Assembly (NCBI GenBank): GCA_023212725.1
Contig: JALBYF010000009.1
Span: forward strand, 248,001-312,000
Origin: Tranzscheliella williamsii
Lineage: Eukaryota > Basidiomycota > Ustilaginomycetes > Ustilaginales > Ustilaginaceae
Direction: 5' to 3'
Length of the DNA: 64,000 nt
Shown: positions 8,301 to 15,801 of the stretch, piece by piece
Layout: each line of letters opens with the position of its first letter
How positions within the stretch are numbered: the stretch's first letter is position 1
The notes under the pieces: generated by a model
What the model was told of the DNA's origin: nothing
The model's input: only the letters and a program-made list of their open reading frames with translations
Database searches by the model: none
Made by a program: the position numbers and the translations under genes

Positions 8301-10083
8301 CAGGCTCATTGACTTCGTACCTAGCACCGAGCCAGCCACGTTTTGTTACCGTGCGGTATCTAATCGTATCGATTTTATCTCCTTCACTAGTCGAGACGGA
8401 AGCAGATGCGGCAGCGGTGTCGTCCAACGGCTTTACAGCAGAGTCTACTTTTTCTGACTTGGTCGCCAATGATGGAATTTCGGTTGACGGCACCGTATGA
8501 GGAACAGAACCGGAGGTCGGTGCAGGATGATCCGGCTCTTGTTGTTGTTCCGTGTTTCTCCAAGGAATCCAGGATACCCTCCTTTGTCTTGTCGATACTT
8601 GCTGGGGCGCAGCTCGAAGCGTTGCATCAGAATCTCTGTTGGCGGGAGAAGTTCGCGTGCTTACGCCAGTCCCAGCTTGCCCCGAAACTTGCAAGCTCGT
8701 GTCGAAGCTGGACGCATAACCCAATGATCGCCGGAAGGCGGCCTCCTCTTCGCTCATGGGAGGTGGAAGCTCTTCCGTGGACTTTTGCGACGCTTGTTCG
8801 ACGTCAGGCGTTTGGCTGTGTCTCTCCCTGGCCGACGTTTCCTCTTCGGTTTCAGCTGTTGTTCCTAGACCAAACCAGGTTTTGCGTCTCGATACGGGCG
8901 ACTTGTGAAGCTGAGTCGGAGGACTAACAGCTGTAGGGCTGGCCGGGACGGGTGTTTCGGGCTCCATCTGTTCCGCGCTTCGCTTGACCATCTTACTGTG
9001 GTTTGCGGGCGTCGAGGGAGAACCTAACCCAAGATCGGCTGCACCAAGACGACGGGGCGAAGTCACACCGGAGGGTGCAGTGGGGGGTTTGTGTATGTAA
9101 CTCTGGGGCCGCCTGTTTGGCGAAAGTGGCTGGTGTCTGGCCGTAGAGCGAGCAGAACTGCCGATTTGTGCCACTGAGCTCGACCCAGAGGAGGAGGACG
9201 AGGCAAGGGAAGCGTGTTGGGGCGTGGAGTGCTGATCTGGCAGCGAGCTGGCCGATGGCACGGTAGAAGAGCCCTGCGAGATAGGTTTGGCCTTTGCTTT
9301 CCCCTTGACGGAGGCAGAATTGGTGGTAAATACGGCGGAAGTGCTCCGGCTTTGAAGGTGAGCTGCGTGGCCGAGAGCAGTGAGGTGCGTTTTGCTATCT
9401 CCCACACGGCCGGTAACAGGCGTGTCGTCGATGCCTAGCTCTGGCGTCTGTGCTTCGGTAGAAAGCTGCGCTAGGTAGTGGCTAGTTGGATTTCTGAAGG
9501 TGGTAGAATAGCTAGAAGCGGATCTTGAGGTAGCGGAGCGGGCCGACAAGGTAGAGTCTTTCCTCGGTCTTGCGAGGGGAGCGGATTGGTCTGGCCGACG
9601 ACTGTGAGAGGCGGTGGTGGCTTTTTGACGGGAAGTGGAGGCGCCACGCTGACTGTTGAGACTGTGGAGGGTCGAATGGCTTGTCACTCGACGGAGCGAT
9701 GCAGCAGCACGGCCCGTTGGAAGCTGTGAATCGGCTACAGGAGGAAGGTGATGGTCCTTTTGGCGGCGATGCTGTTCTTGCGCCTCTGCTTGGTCGAGAA
9801 AGTGGCGAAAGTCGTCGTTTTCGTCGGTGGTGGTGACTGGGGCGGACGAGGTGGACTTGGCTGCGGAAAAGCCAGCAGTGGGAGCTGGCTTCCGCTTACT
9901 GCTGCTGCTACTGACGACGCTGAGGTGGGAAGAGGCGGAGACGGACGAGGGCATGCCTCGACGATGACGCGGTTGGGTGGGTGAGCCATAGATGGTGTGG
10001 CGGGTAGAAGGGGCAGCGGATGATCTAGCCGCGTCGAGGTGGGATGGACGAGCCGCTGTGTCTTGGAACCAGCTGAGCGACAT
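5314..10083 (-). CDS. Large alpha/beta-hydrolase-like protein of unknown function
   Basis: 1589 aa with an ATG at 10083. The first roughly 1100 residues are disordered, rich in Ser, Thr, Pro and Gln, with scattered short motifs such as WIPWRN and SWTYSSYLASWVPTWVYD. The folded part is C-terminal (about 1140-1530): it begins IVVIGVHGWF (beta strand plus oxyanion-type turn), then LQGDGKVADRVDRLF, then ALFLSSHSQGAIVATQLL. SHSQG fits the nucleophile elbow G/S-X-S-X-G, making the middle Ser the likely nucleophile. A later VYVGSTDDNVVPIYS could supply the acidic residue, and GRGHSNVYEE the His. The layout recalls the uncharacterised yeast proteins YJR098C/YML020W, but that link is from memory and weak. 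Substrate unknown; lipase or esterase activity is an inference. Confidence 0.6.
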   Translation of the reverse strand: MSLSWFQDTAARPSHLDAARSSAAPSTRHTIYGSPTQPRHRRGMPSSVSASSHLSVVSSSSSKRKPAPTAGFSAAKSTSSAPVTTTDENDDFRHFLDQAEAQEQHRRQKDHHLPPVADSQLPTGRAAASLRRVTSHSTLHSLNSQRGASTSRQKATTASHSRRPDQSAPLARPRKDSTLSARSATSRSASSYSTTFRNPTSHYLAQLSTEAQTPELGIDDTPVTGRVGDSKTHLTALGHAAHLQSRSTSAVFTTNSASVKGKAKAKPISQGSSTVPSASSLPDQHSTPQHASLASSSSSGSSSVAQIGSSARSTARHQPLSPNRRPQSYIHKPPTAPSGVTSPRRLGAADLGLGSPSTPANHSKMVKRSAEQMEPETPVPASPTAVSPPTQLHKSPVSRRKTWFGLGTTAETEEETSARERHSQTPDVEQASQKSTEELPPPMSEEEAAFRRSLGYASSFDTSLQVSGQAGTGVSTRTSPANRDSDATLRAAPQQVSTRQRRVSWIPWRNTEQQQEPDHPAPTSGSVPHTVPSTEIPSLATKSEKVDSAVKPLDDTAAASASVSTSEGDKIDTIRYRTVTKRGWLGARYEVNEPVPTAGPVWNDAGIPPAVELQLQPPSHPDQSAVGRNDQAPLESTRSEPSYPPVPSGANDRDKSGTWRWNLWSGSAARAGPIESDTADEQPETPHTNVPSAASAAVAPPETSSSPAQPMDIDAVPDASLNANSGSGSWTYSSYLASWVPTWVYDAQQPQQQQSTHAVDDAEADSAGQDVGAARPDPPPAPSSPSRTPAEQVKADALAREFPSLPMDAQKVLLNESTRSGWIKFFGSRSANLPRKMPERIKNDGETEVMDISDMEYAVRPHSSDQKLKRRDTRPSNLQSAATEPTDITEKDKGTKLGKLAPNSVGGSSATGSRASSVHGGDNTKTATPLSTSKDSAKNLGKVALTKAANATAASGIVLGKAKRQDAAHSSLSTTPRAVTASEKDARGLRPDSTDPSRSRPSTPTSTTQDLSNRTVPNLVLPSFDDTFERAPRMWPPKVSMLERTLSAVNTYLFSKVPDFERMKRPTRFSTYGEDALTGSSSAANKGGVLSKKRSTQHLAGKAKATGQGSSKDKGVEKALKEVAELAQRLPRAWPAVGLHDRAQAKGTAGIGRIVVIGVHGWFSQSIFKTMIGEPTGTSAKFATMQTESIRRHFLEAGLELNPEAITIISLQGDGKVADRVDRLFSELISRASWVDALKQADALFLSSHSQGAIVATQLLARLIEQRHVQADRTRICLLAMCGIHHGPFAHLKSSVTTSYINYFETAAAKELFEFQSSSTAVAQHYTAALKIILDAGTKCVYVGSTDDNVVPIYSALNSSNNHPSILRALYIDGQVFPKVDFLTNLLVLCVAVRNAGLNDHNLLTLLSASVAGSLYGGRGHSNVYEERAVYDLATRYLFEVTHPLSEPTLVPGHAPHTADPPSRHSRSTATQQAVAANSSASAPLLVSENFEAQRWNPYELPWSLRGLFEDKHVRSLFAEDILNLLLSYEEWRPDPKSKTLKDLQWRLAPMRSIAPPDIQGAAAHDAPQARAPEQPSSTAVSSGKNSKL

Positions 10084-10910
10084 ACCGGGCCGCTGTCCCA
10101 GCAGCTTCTACGTGCTCGACCACAGTGGAGGTGTCGGTGGATACCCCCACGGTGTTAGGATGGTGATTCGGAGGCAGGATCGGTGTCAGGAGCGCATGGG
10201 AAGGGAAGGCTGAGTCGAACCTCTGCTGCTTGCCACTGCCAGTCACCAATCGATCAAATCACAATTGTGAATGAAATGATCTGAAGTGTAAGACGGCGGA
10301 TGGGTAGGCTGATCCGATAGCAACCACGACCTCAGCGGCTTGGTGTGTGAGAAGGGAAGCACTAGTCACTGTCACAAGTCACAGTCACAAAAGCCACGGT
10401 GTGAGTATGCTGCCTCGCCTTGTTTTGTTGGTGGATAGCGCAGCTCCCGTCCGTAGGTTGAATATATGCAAGATATGACTCTGCAGTAATACAAAATAGT
10501 TAGAGTGTAAGGGAAATAGTCGCCAATCGTGAATTCAAACGGCTTGCGCACCTAACCGGATGCACATCTGCATGCACGTCTCCCATTCAACACTTTGCGC
10601 TCACGCTCTTACGCTTGGACCCCTTCTCCACTTCATGCTCTTTCAACCTTTTCAGCTGCCGAAAGGGAGAAACACAAGTGCTAATGTTAGATCGGCTTGG
10701 TGGCCTTGCCCGTTACTGTGATTGGATTGTAAATACATTTGGCAGCAGTCGATTTTCAGCGGCACCAAGATGAATTGGACCCTGAAGTCATATTCTGCCT
10801 GCTTCTTGCCTTGGGCCTTCTGCCTTTGTGCTTGGGTTCCTTGTATCCATCACGACGTATTGGCCGGAACGGCCCTACGCTAGAGACTCGTTGGCCGCGC
10901 CATCAGGAGC
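10084..10910. promoter_or_regulatory. Divergent promoter region with GTCAC cluster and palindrome
   Basis: 827 bp between the hydrolase-like gene (leftward) and the TFIIIC subunit (rightward). It holds a perfect 12-bp palindrome TCACAATTGTGA at 10259-10270 and four GTCAC pentamers at 10365, 10371, 10378 and 10384, spaced 6, 7 and 6 bp. GTCACTGTCAC (10365-10375) occurs again as its reverse complement at 19983-19993. A more AT-rich stretch lies at 10460-10520. Regulatory roles are inferred only from position and repetition. Confidence 0.5.
10365..10388. promoter_or_regulatory. Cluster of four GTCAC pentamers
   Basis: Four GTCAC units in 24 bp, about 280 bp upstream of the hydrolase-like start and 525 bp upstream of the TFIIIC subunit start. 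The spacing of 6-7 bp would allow cooperative binding. The exact 11-mer GTCACTGTCAC is shared in inverted orientation with the NT-C2 upstream region. Confidence 0.35.
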
Positions 10911-11855
10911 ATGGCGGCGCAAGCGTCCGGTGTCGATCTGTCTTCGACGCCCGGCACGCCGTACAACCAACCGCTGGTCGACCCGTCGTGGCACCGTGTT
11001 CCGAGGGACGTGTTCCTGGCGGTGCCGCATGCCACGACGCCGTTCGACGCTGATGCTGGTGGTACGGGTGGCAGCGCTGATGCGGGGGAAGACGACGATG
11101 GTGAGGGAGAGAGCGGGTCGGAGTGGTCGTACGAGGAGGAGGCGGAGTTGATTACGCTGGATCTGGGGGGGGAGCGGATGGCGCGGCGGGCGCTGCTTGG
11201 ATTTCGGGCGCCGTTTGACGGTGGTGATGCGGAGGGAGAGGGGGGGGAGGGGGGGGTGGGAGCGGGGAATTCCAGTTGGGCGGGTGCGCGGTCGGTGCGG
11301 TCTGCACGACCGGACTACGCGCAGCGCGATGCGGCGCGGGCGCTCGCGGAGCCGGGCATCGCGGCCACGAACGACGCAGCAGCGCGCTACACAACCCACC
11401 TCGGCGCAGGCAAAATGCTCTCCCTCACCGGCCTCACCACCCCCACCCCGCTGCTGAAACTCGACAACACCATCCTCACCGGTCGCCGCATGGACCTCCT
11501 CGGCACCGAAATCATCCTCGCCGACCAGGTCGATCGAACCCGCCCGCGCGCCGCCCAGCACCGCCTCCGCCCCCTCCCCCCCACACCCACCGCCCACCCC
11601 ACCACCCCCTCATCCACAACCCGCAAACGCATCCTCTTCCACCCCATCTACGACCCCTCCGACCGCGACTCCCCGCCCCGCCCCCAGCCACCCCCCGACA
11701 ACACCCCCGAGCAAACCCTCCCCGCCGCACCCACCACCCCCGCAAAACGCGACCTCCCCGAGCAGGAGCTCATGCTCCGCCGCGCAGAGCGCTCCATCCG
11801 CAAAGCCGCCCGCGCCATGCGCAAGCAACAGCCCAACACCACCCCCGCCCAATAA
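10911..11855 (+). CDS. TFIIIC small subunit, triple-barrel domain (GTF3C6/Sfc7 type)
   Basis: 314 aa from the ATG at 10911. TFIIIC recruits RNA polymerase III to tRNA and 5S rRNA genes; this small subunit pairs with a larger partner through a triple beta-barrel. Two blocks support the call: EEEAELITLDLGG near residue 75 (first strand after an acidic run) and, after a Gly/Glu-rich insertion, GLTTPTPLLKLDNTILTGR..DLLGTEIIL near residues 175-205, matching the family pattern of a conserved Pro-Leu-Leu-x-Leu/Val-Asp core and a LGT-x-I strand. The C-terminal third is a Pro/Thr-rich tail ending in a basic helix (RRAERSIRKAARAMRK). The 5' half uses G-ending and the 3' half C-ending codons, switching at about 11350. 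The stop is 191 bp from that of convergent RPN3. Confidence 0.72.
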   Translation: MAAQASGVDLSSTPGTPYNQPLVDPSWHRVPRDVFLAVPHATTPFDADAGGTGGSADAGEDDDGEGESGSEWSYEEEAELITLDLGGERMARRALLGFRAPFDGGDAEGEGGEGGVGAGNSSWAGARSVRSARPDYAQRDAARALAEPGIAATNDAAARYTTHLGAGKMLSLTGLTTPTPLLKLDNTILTGRRMDLLGTEIILADQVDRTRPRAAQHRLRPLPPTPTAHPTTPSSTTRKRILFHPIYDPSDRDSPPRPQPPPDNTPEQTLPAAPTTPAKRDLPEQELMLRRAERSIRKAARAMRKQQPNTTPAQ

Positions 11856-12046
11856 GCACCCCCCGCTTAACTCCCCCCACTCTATGTATCAGTAATTCGT
11901 ACGCAGTAATTCGTTACGCGACTTCGGTCAAGCACAGACCCGCAGACACAGCCGCTCGTGTGGGGAAAATACTGCATGGCGTGGCGGAACGGAGCGCAGC
12001 CAGCGCGGCGCCGAGGAGAGGGGGGGCTCGGGTACGGGGGTTTAGG

Positions 12047-13801
12047 CTACGCCCACTCGTCGTCGGCATCGTCCATGTCGCCGTCGGCGATTTCGGCGGC
12101 GAGCTCGCGCTCGCGCTCGCGGGCCTCGGTGACCGAGTCGAGCTCGGCCTTGTGGCCGTTGAGCGGATAGCGCATCGCCTTGACGCTCTCGTTATGCAGC
12201 TGGAGGCAGAACGAAATGCGTTGCTGAAACTGGTGCATCGGCTCGTCGGTCTCGTACAGATCCTTGGTCTCGCGGTTGACCATCTCGGCCTTCTCATGGT
12301 CGACACGCGTGTCGCGCGAGTCCACCACATTGTCCCGGATCGCCTTGGCCACAATGTACTCGGCATCCTCCTCCGACTCGAGATGCAGCTTCTGCGTAAT
12401 GTCCGACAGCGCGATCCGCGAGTACGAGAGCGAGATCATCCGGATCCCCGTCTTGATCACATTGTGCCGCAGCCGCACAATCAGCGTCAACGTCTTGTCC
12501 GCCTGGAACAGCTTGGTGTGCTGCTGAAGCGTCGACTGGAACCGCTGCAGGTCGCCCACCCGCACCGCCTGTACGATCTCCATGTACGGCGCCAGTGCCT
12601 TGCGCAGCACGGGCGTGCGGAAGATGGATCGCTCGGGGATGTCGCCCATCAGCAGTTCCACCACAATGAGGAACTTGTGCGCGGTCTGAAGGAAGCCCGC
12701 GGCCGTCTGGCTCTGACCGACCGGGTTGGATCCCTTCTTCTCGGCGTTTGGCTGCTCGGCGCCGGTTCCGGTAACAGTGCTGGCGCCGGGCGCATCGGCC
12801 GTCAAAGACTCCTGCGGAAGCGCCGTTTGCGGTGCTCGCCGGATGGCCTGCTGCAGGTGGACGTGCGCCTGCGTGTAGTCCAACTGAACCGCCCTGATCC
12901 TGCCTACGTAGTAGTCGTAGCGCGCCACTTGCGGATTGCTGGCACTGGAACGCGGGAACGGTGCACGGGCGACGAGCTTATCGGCCTGGTCGTACAGGTT
13001 GGCCTCGACAATGTACGAGCGGAGAAGCAGATTGAGGATCGTCGCTTCCGTCTCGGCATCGTGGCGGAGCGACGCGGTTCGCTGCAGGCCCAGCAGCTGG
13101 CTGCGGATAGCGGTCAAGCCGCCATCGACTCGGGTCCCTGATGCTTTTGCACTCTCGGCTTTGAGCTCCTCGGCCCTACCCAGATAAAAGACTGTCTTGG
13201 CAGCGAGATGGTCCAGCGTCCGTCTATTCTGCGTCGTCATGGTCGAAATCGAGGAGACGGCTTCCGAAGAAGCAGCGTCGAGCTGTTTAGTGTCGATCAG
13301 ATGGACCAGCGAGAGTAGACGGAGATAGGCGACGACCTCCGGCTGTGCTTCTGGTCGCCTCTGTACAGGAGCGGCCGGGGTAGCTTCCTTGGCGCTCTTG
13401 TCCGCCTTTGGTTCTGTGTCTACTTCCATGGAGTCGCTGCTCTGGGCCGATGCCTCCTTTGTCGATGGCGGCTCAGGCTTGTAGGGCTGAGGCAACAAGG
13501 TGAGCAGGTGCTTCTGGATCGAAGCATCCTGGCCGACGCCGAGGACGTCCTCCTGAATGACAAGCGCCAACACGTCGGGATGGGCGTTCACCTTTCTCCT
13601 GACGTACGGCAACGTGCGCAGGACGCGAGCGGTGAACCTCTGCTCGATGTGCGATACGCTACGCTCGATGAGCAGCAGATTGTGCCGTAGCAGCGCGAGC
13701 AGCTGTTCCTTCTCGTTCGGCGGCGTGGCTGCCGTGGGCGCCTTGGGGACCTTGGGGGTAGCGGAGGCAGCCTCCGTGGATGACTTTACTGGCTCTGGCA
13801 T
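12047..13801 (-). CDS. RPN3: 26S proteasome regulatory subunit Rpn3 (PSMD3)
   Basis: 584 aa, non-ATPase lid subunit of the 26S proteasome. I chose the ATG at 13801 (MPEPVKSS); the frame stays open to an ATG at 13999, but that extension looks like untranslated leader. The body shows the Rpn3 helical repeats (LLALLRHNLLLIERSV, RVLRTLPYVRRKVN, VVAYLRLLSLVHLID, YYVGRIRAVQLDYTQAHVHLQQAIRRAP) and a PCI domain (RIALSDITQKLHLESEEDAEYIVAKAIRD). It ends in a conserved acidic tail (DGDMDDADDEWA). Residues 130-170 and about 330-350 hold low-complexity insertions. The 5' end faces the 5S rRNA gene 261 bp away. Confidence 0.93.
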   Translation of the reverse strand: MPEPVKSSTEAASATPKVPKAPTAATPPNEKEQLLALLRHNLLLIERSVSHIEQRFTARVLRTLPYVRRKVNAHPDVLALVIQEDVLGVGQDASIQKHLLTLLPQPYKPEPPSTKEASAQSSDSMEVDTEPKADKSAKEATPAAPVQRRPEAQPEVVAYLRLLSLVHLIDTKQLDAASSEAVSSISTMTTQNRRTLDHLAAKTVFYLGRAEELKAESAKASGTRVDGGLTAIRSQLLGLQRTASLRHDAETEATILNLLLRSYIVEANLYDQADKLVARAPFPRSSASNPQVARYDYYVGRIRAVQLDYTQAHVHLQQAIRRAPQTALPQESLTADAPGASTVTGTGAEQPNAEKKGSNPVGQSQTAAGFLQTAHKFLIVVELLMGDIPERSIFRTPVLRKALAPYMEIVQAVRVGDLQRFQSTLQQHTKLFQADKTLTLIVRLRHNVIKTGIRMISLSYSRIALSDITQKLHLESEEDAEYIVAKAIRDNVVDSRDTRVDHEKAEMVNRETKDLYETDEPMHQFQQRISFCLQLHNESVKAMRYPLNGHKAELDSVTEARERERELAAEIADGDMDDADDEWA

Positions 13802-14062
13802 GGTGTATCTACGGACCACGTTCGCAGACGGGACGGGCGGCGGTACCAGAGAGAAGAAGAGCGGAAAGGCACAGCGGACGGTGTGTCGATGTGTGAATAG
13901 CTGCGGAGGGACGAACGATGATGGATGTGTGCGGTCGAGCGGTGTGTGTGTTTCTTCTGTATCTCTGACGCGCGGCGGCCGATCACCAGATACCTCCACT
14001 TCTCAAATCTAACATTGTATTCCCCCTCCAAGCTAAGATGGGCCAAACCGCCGTCCAACACC

Positions 14063-14180
14063 ATCTGCGGCCATAGAACGTTGAAAGCACCGCATCCCGT
14101 CCGATCTGCGAAGTTAAGCAACGTGTCGCCTAGTCAGTACTGCGGTGGGGGACCACGCGGGAATCCTAGGTGTTGCAGTT
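14063..14180 (+). rRNA. 5S ribosomal RNA
   Basis: 118-nt gene recognised from the central 5S core (GCATCCCGTCCGATCTGCG at about 14092) and the 3' part (GGTGGGGGACCACGCGGGAA at about 14144). The ends were set by pairing of terminal helix I, 5' ATCTGCGGC with 3' GTTGCAGTT, which uses G-U pairs. A run of seven T at 14182-14188, two bases past the 3' end, is a Pol III terminator. Promoter elements (A box, intermediate element, C box) should be internal. The copy is isolated, as is usual for dispersed 5S genes in many fungi, and diverges from RPN3. Confidence 0.93.
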
Positions 14181-14181
14181 C

Positions 14182-14188
14182 TTTTTTT
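14182..14188 (+). terminator. RNA polymerase III terminator of the 5S gene
   Basis: T7 on the coding strand immediately downstream of the mature 5S 3' end. Four or more T are enough for Pol III termination in fungi. Confidence 0.85.
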
Positions 14189-14484
14189 CGTTTCCGTCGT
14201 GATGGACTCGTGATGACCGGCAGCAGCATGGACGAAACCTTTCTTTGGGCATGCTAGTACGTACAGCAAGCACAGTATGGCAGACAGGGCATGCACATAT
14301 TCTCTTACTTGAAGCTCAGCAAGCCTGTGCTCCGCCATGCGTGCACTTCGACAATGGTTGACACACGCGGCTTCAGTTGACTACTGCTCTACAGCTTGGA
14401 CACTGCGGATTCGGATACAAGGGTTTGCCGGTGCAGACGACGGCACACATTTGCGACTCAATGCCGATGGTATCCTGCCTGCTG
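14189..14484. other. Gap between the 5S gene and the secreted-protein gene
   Basis: About 300 bp between the 5S terminator and the stop codon of the leftward secreted-protein gene. Nothing recognisable; presumably the 3' UTR of the latter. Confidence 0.5.
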
Positions 14485-15205
14485 CTACTCCCAAGGGTGT
14501 CGGATAGTAGCCACCTCCTTGAGCGTTTCTTCTAGCTGTAGGAACGTATCTTTATCCTCGTGCAACAATCCAGTCAGGATGTCCAACTGCTTGCTGCCAC
14601 GGATATGGCCGGAATTTATCAGAAAGCGCCCCCAGTCCACGCTCCACTTGGGGGCATGTCGATTGTCTAAGTGTTGCTTAGCGCTGCGACCGTGGCAAGG
14701 CAAAGTGGCTGACGTCAGCGATGCGGCATGTGATGGTCGCGGACTACTGAGCTAGGACTTACAGGTTTATTGCGCTGCTGAAGCGCGCGGAGAACACTTT
14801 CAATCTGTGTAAGTCCAACCGCTCCTCAGTTTGCCAGATGCTGTCAGGCCTAGCTATATGTCGCCTGGAATGCTCATCCCACCACTCCTCATAGGAGGGC
14901 AACGGCGGCACGGACGGCGTCACGGGTGTCCCAAATCGAAAGGTCCACGGCAGGTGAGGGGTTGAAGAGCCCTCCGCGTGTGGATGGCCGAGGCGAGGCA
15001 ACGGGTCCGTGGACGGCCTGGGAGCGGCGGAAGAGCTTCCCGCACCACCGGTTTCGAGACGGAGGTCCAGGTTCATGGGCGCCGGCGGCGGCTCACCACC
15101 ACCGCCGGCCCAGTCCCAATAGTTGTTGGGCGGTAGCGTCGGAGCCGCTTGGCAAACGGCCGCAAGCAAAAGCGCAACGCCGCCCGCGGCTGACCCAAGT
15201 TTCAT
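14485..15205 (-). CDS. Small secreted protein, candidate effector (two exons)
   Basis: Predicted 213 aa from exons 15205-14763 and 14683-14485. The 79-nt intron (14762-14684) has a GTAAGT donor, a CTGAC branch site and a GCAG acceptor, and joins the two open frames in phase through a CTC codon. Without splicing the frame stops right at the donor. The N-terminus is a signal peptide: MKLG, a hydrophobic core AAGGVALLLAAV, and a likely cleavage near CQA-AP. The mature chain has a Gly/Pro-rich, probably disordered segment (about 22-95), then a charged, Trp-containing region (SYEEWWDEHSRRH...) and a helical C-terminus. It has no cysteine after the signal peptide. No known domain was recognised. 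A TATA-like element lies 82-88 bp upstream of the ATG. An effector role is inference. Confidence 0.72.
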
Positions 15206-15801
15206 GACGTTCAGTCAAGTGTAGCGACGATGGCAAAATCGGGTTCAGCTGCCGTGCGGGCCAATTCGCTGCCGCAACGGTCGAGCCTTATATGACTCGC
15301 AGTCCCTCCACCGTGCCACACGCAGCCATCCTCATCGCCGGCGTTGAATGTGGATTGCGAATGTGAATATGATGAAGCCCACGGATCCAGAGCCCTTGGA
15401 CACGGTCCATTTCGTGTTTGACTCGATGCCACCCTATCCGCCTCGTCCATAACAAGAGCGCCATCCCGTCCTTTATCTGTGGGATCAAGGCCCCTCGCAT
15501 CCTTCCCTCGCTTGTGCACCGAGATGGCTCCGTGTTGGTGACTTGCGTGCCTCCCCATATAGGTCTCTTTCGAGGTTTTGGCTTGGCTGGGACTTCATCA
15601 ATCTGATACCTAAACCGGGATCATTTAGTGGTGCATTATGGAGTCATACAATATAAAATTAACAAAGTAGGGCCGGAAGCTGCTTCCTTCGAGCAAGCCA
15701 TAGTCTTTTGGTATAGGCCATATGCTGAGGAGCCGGGATCACGACAAAATAGTAGTCTCCATCATCGATAATTAGTGGGACGGCGGCGCTTTGCCCGATC
15801 G
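15206..15801. promoter_or_regulatory. Upstream region of the secreted-protein gene
   Basis: 596 bp between the secreted-protein start and the stop of the NT-C2 gene (both on the minus strand). Apart from the TATA-like element, only AT-rich sequence at 15640-15670 was noted. No further gene seen. Confidence 0.4.
15287..15293 (-). promoter_or_regulatory. TATA-like element of the secreted-protein gene
   Basis: ATATAAG on the minus strand, 82-88 bp upstream of the ATG at 15205. The position suits a TATA box; most other genes here lack an obvious one, which would fit a strongly regulated promoter. Confidence 0.4.

Noticed and set aside
10245..10275. B-box-like GATCAAATC as a sign of a tRNA
   Set aside because: The flanks do not pair into a T stem and no A box is at a suitable distance.
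11276..13141. 621-codon plus-strand frame across the TFIIIC subunit and RPN3
   Set aside because: Overlaps two recognised genes in other frames, with His/Pro/Arg-rich composition and no family likeness.
13802..13999. 66-residue N-terminal extension of RPN3 from an ATG at 13999
   Set aside because: Not like Rpn3, and it would place the start only 63 bp from the 5S gene; the ATG at 13801 gives the usual N-terminus.
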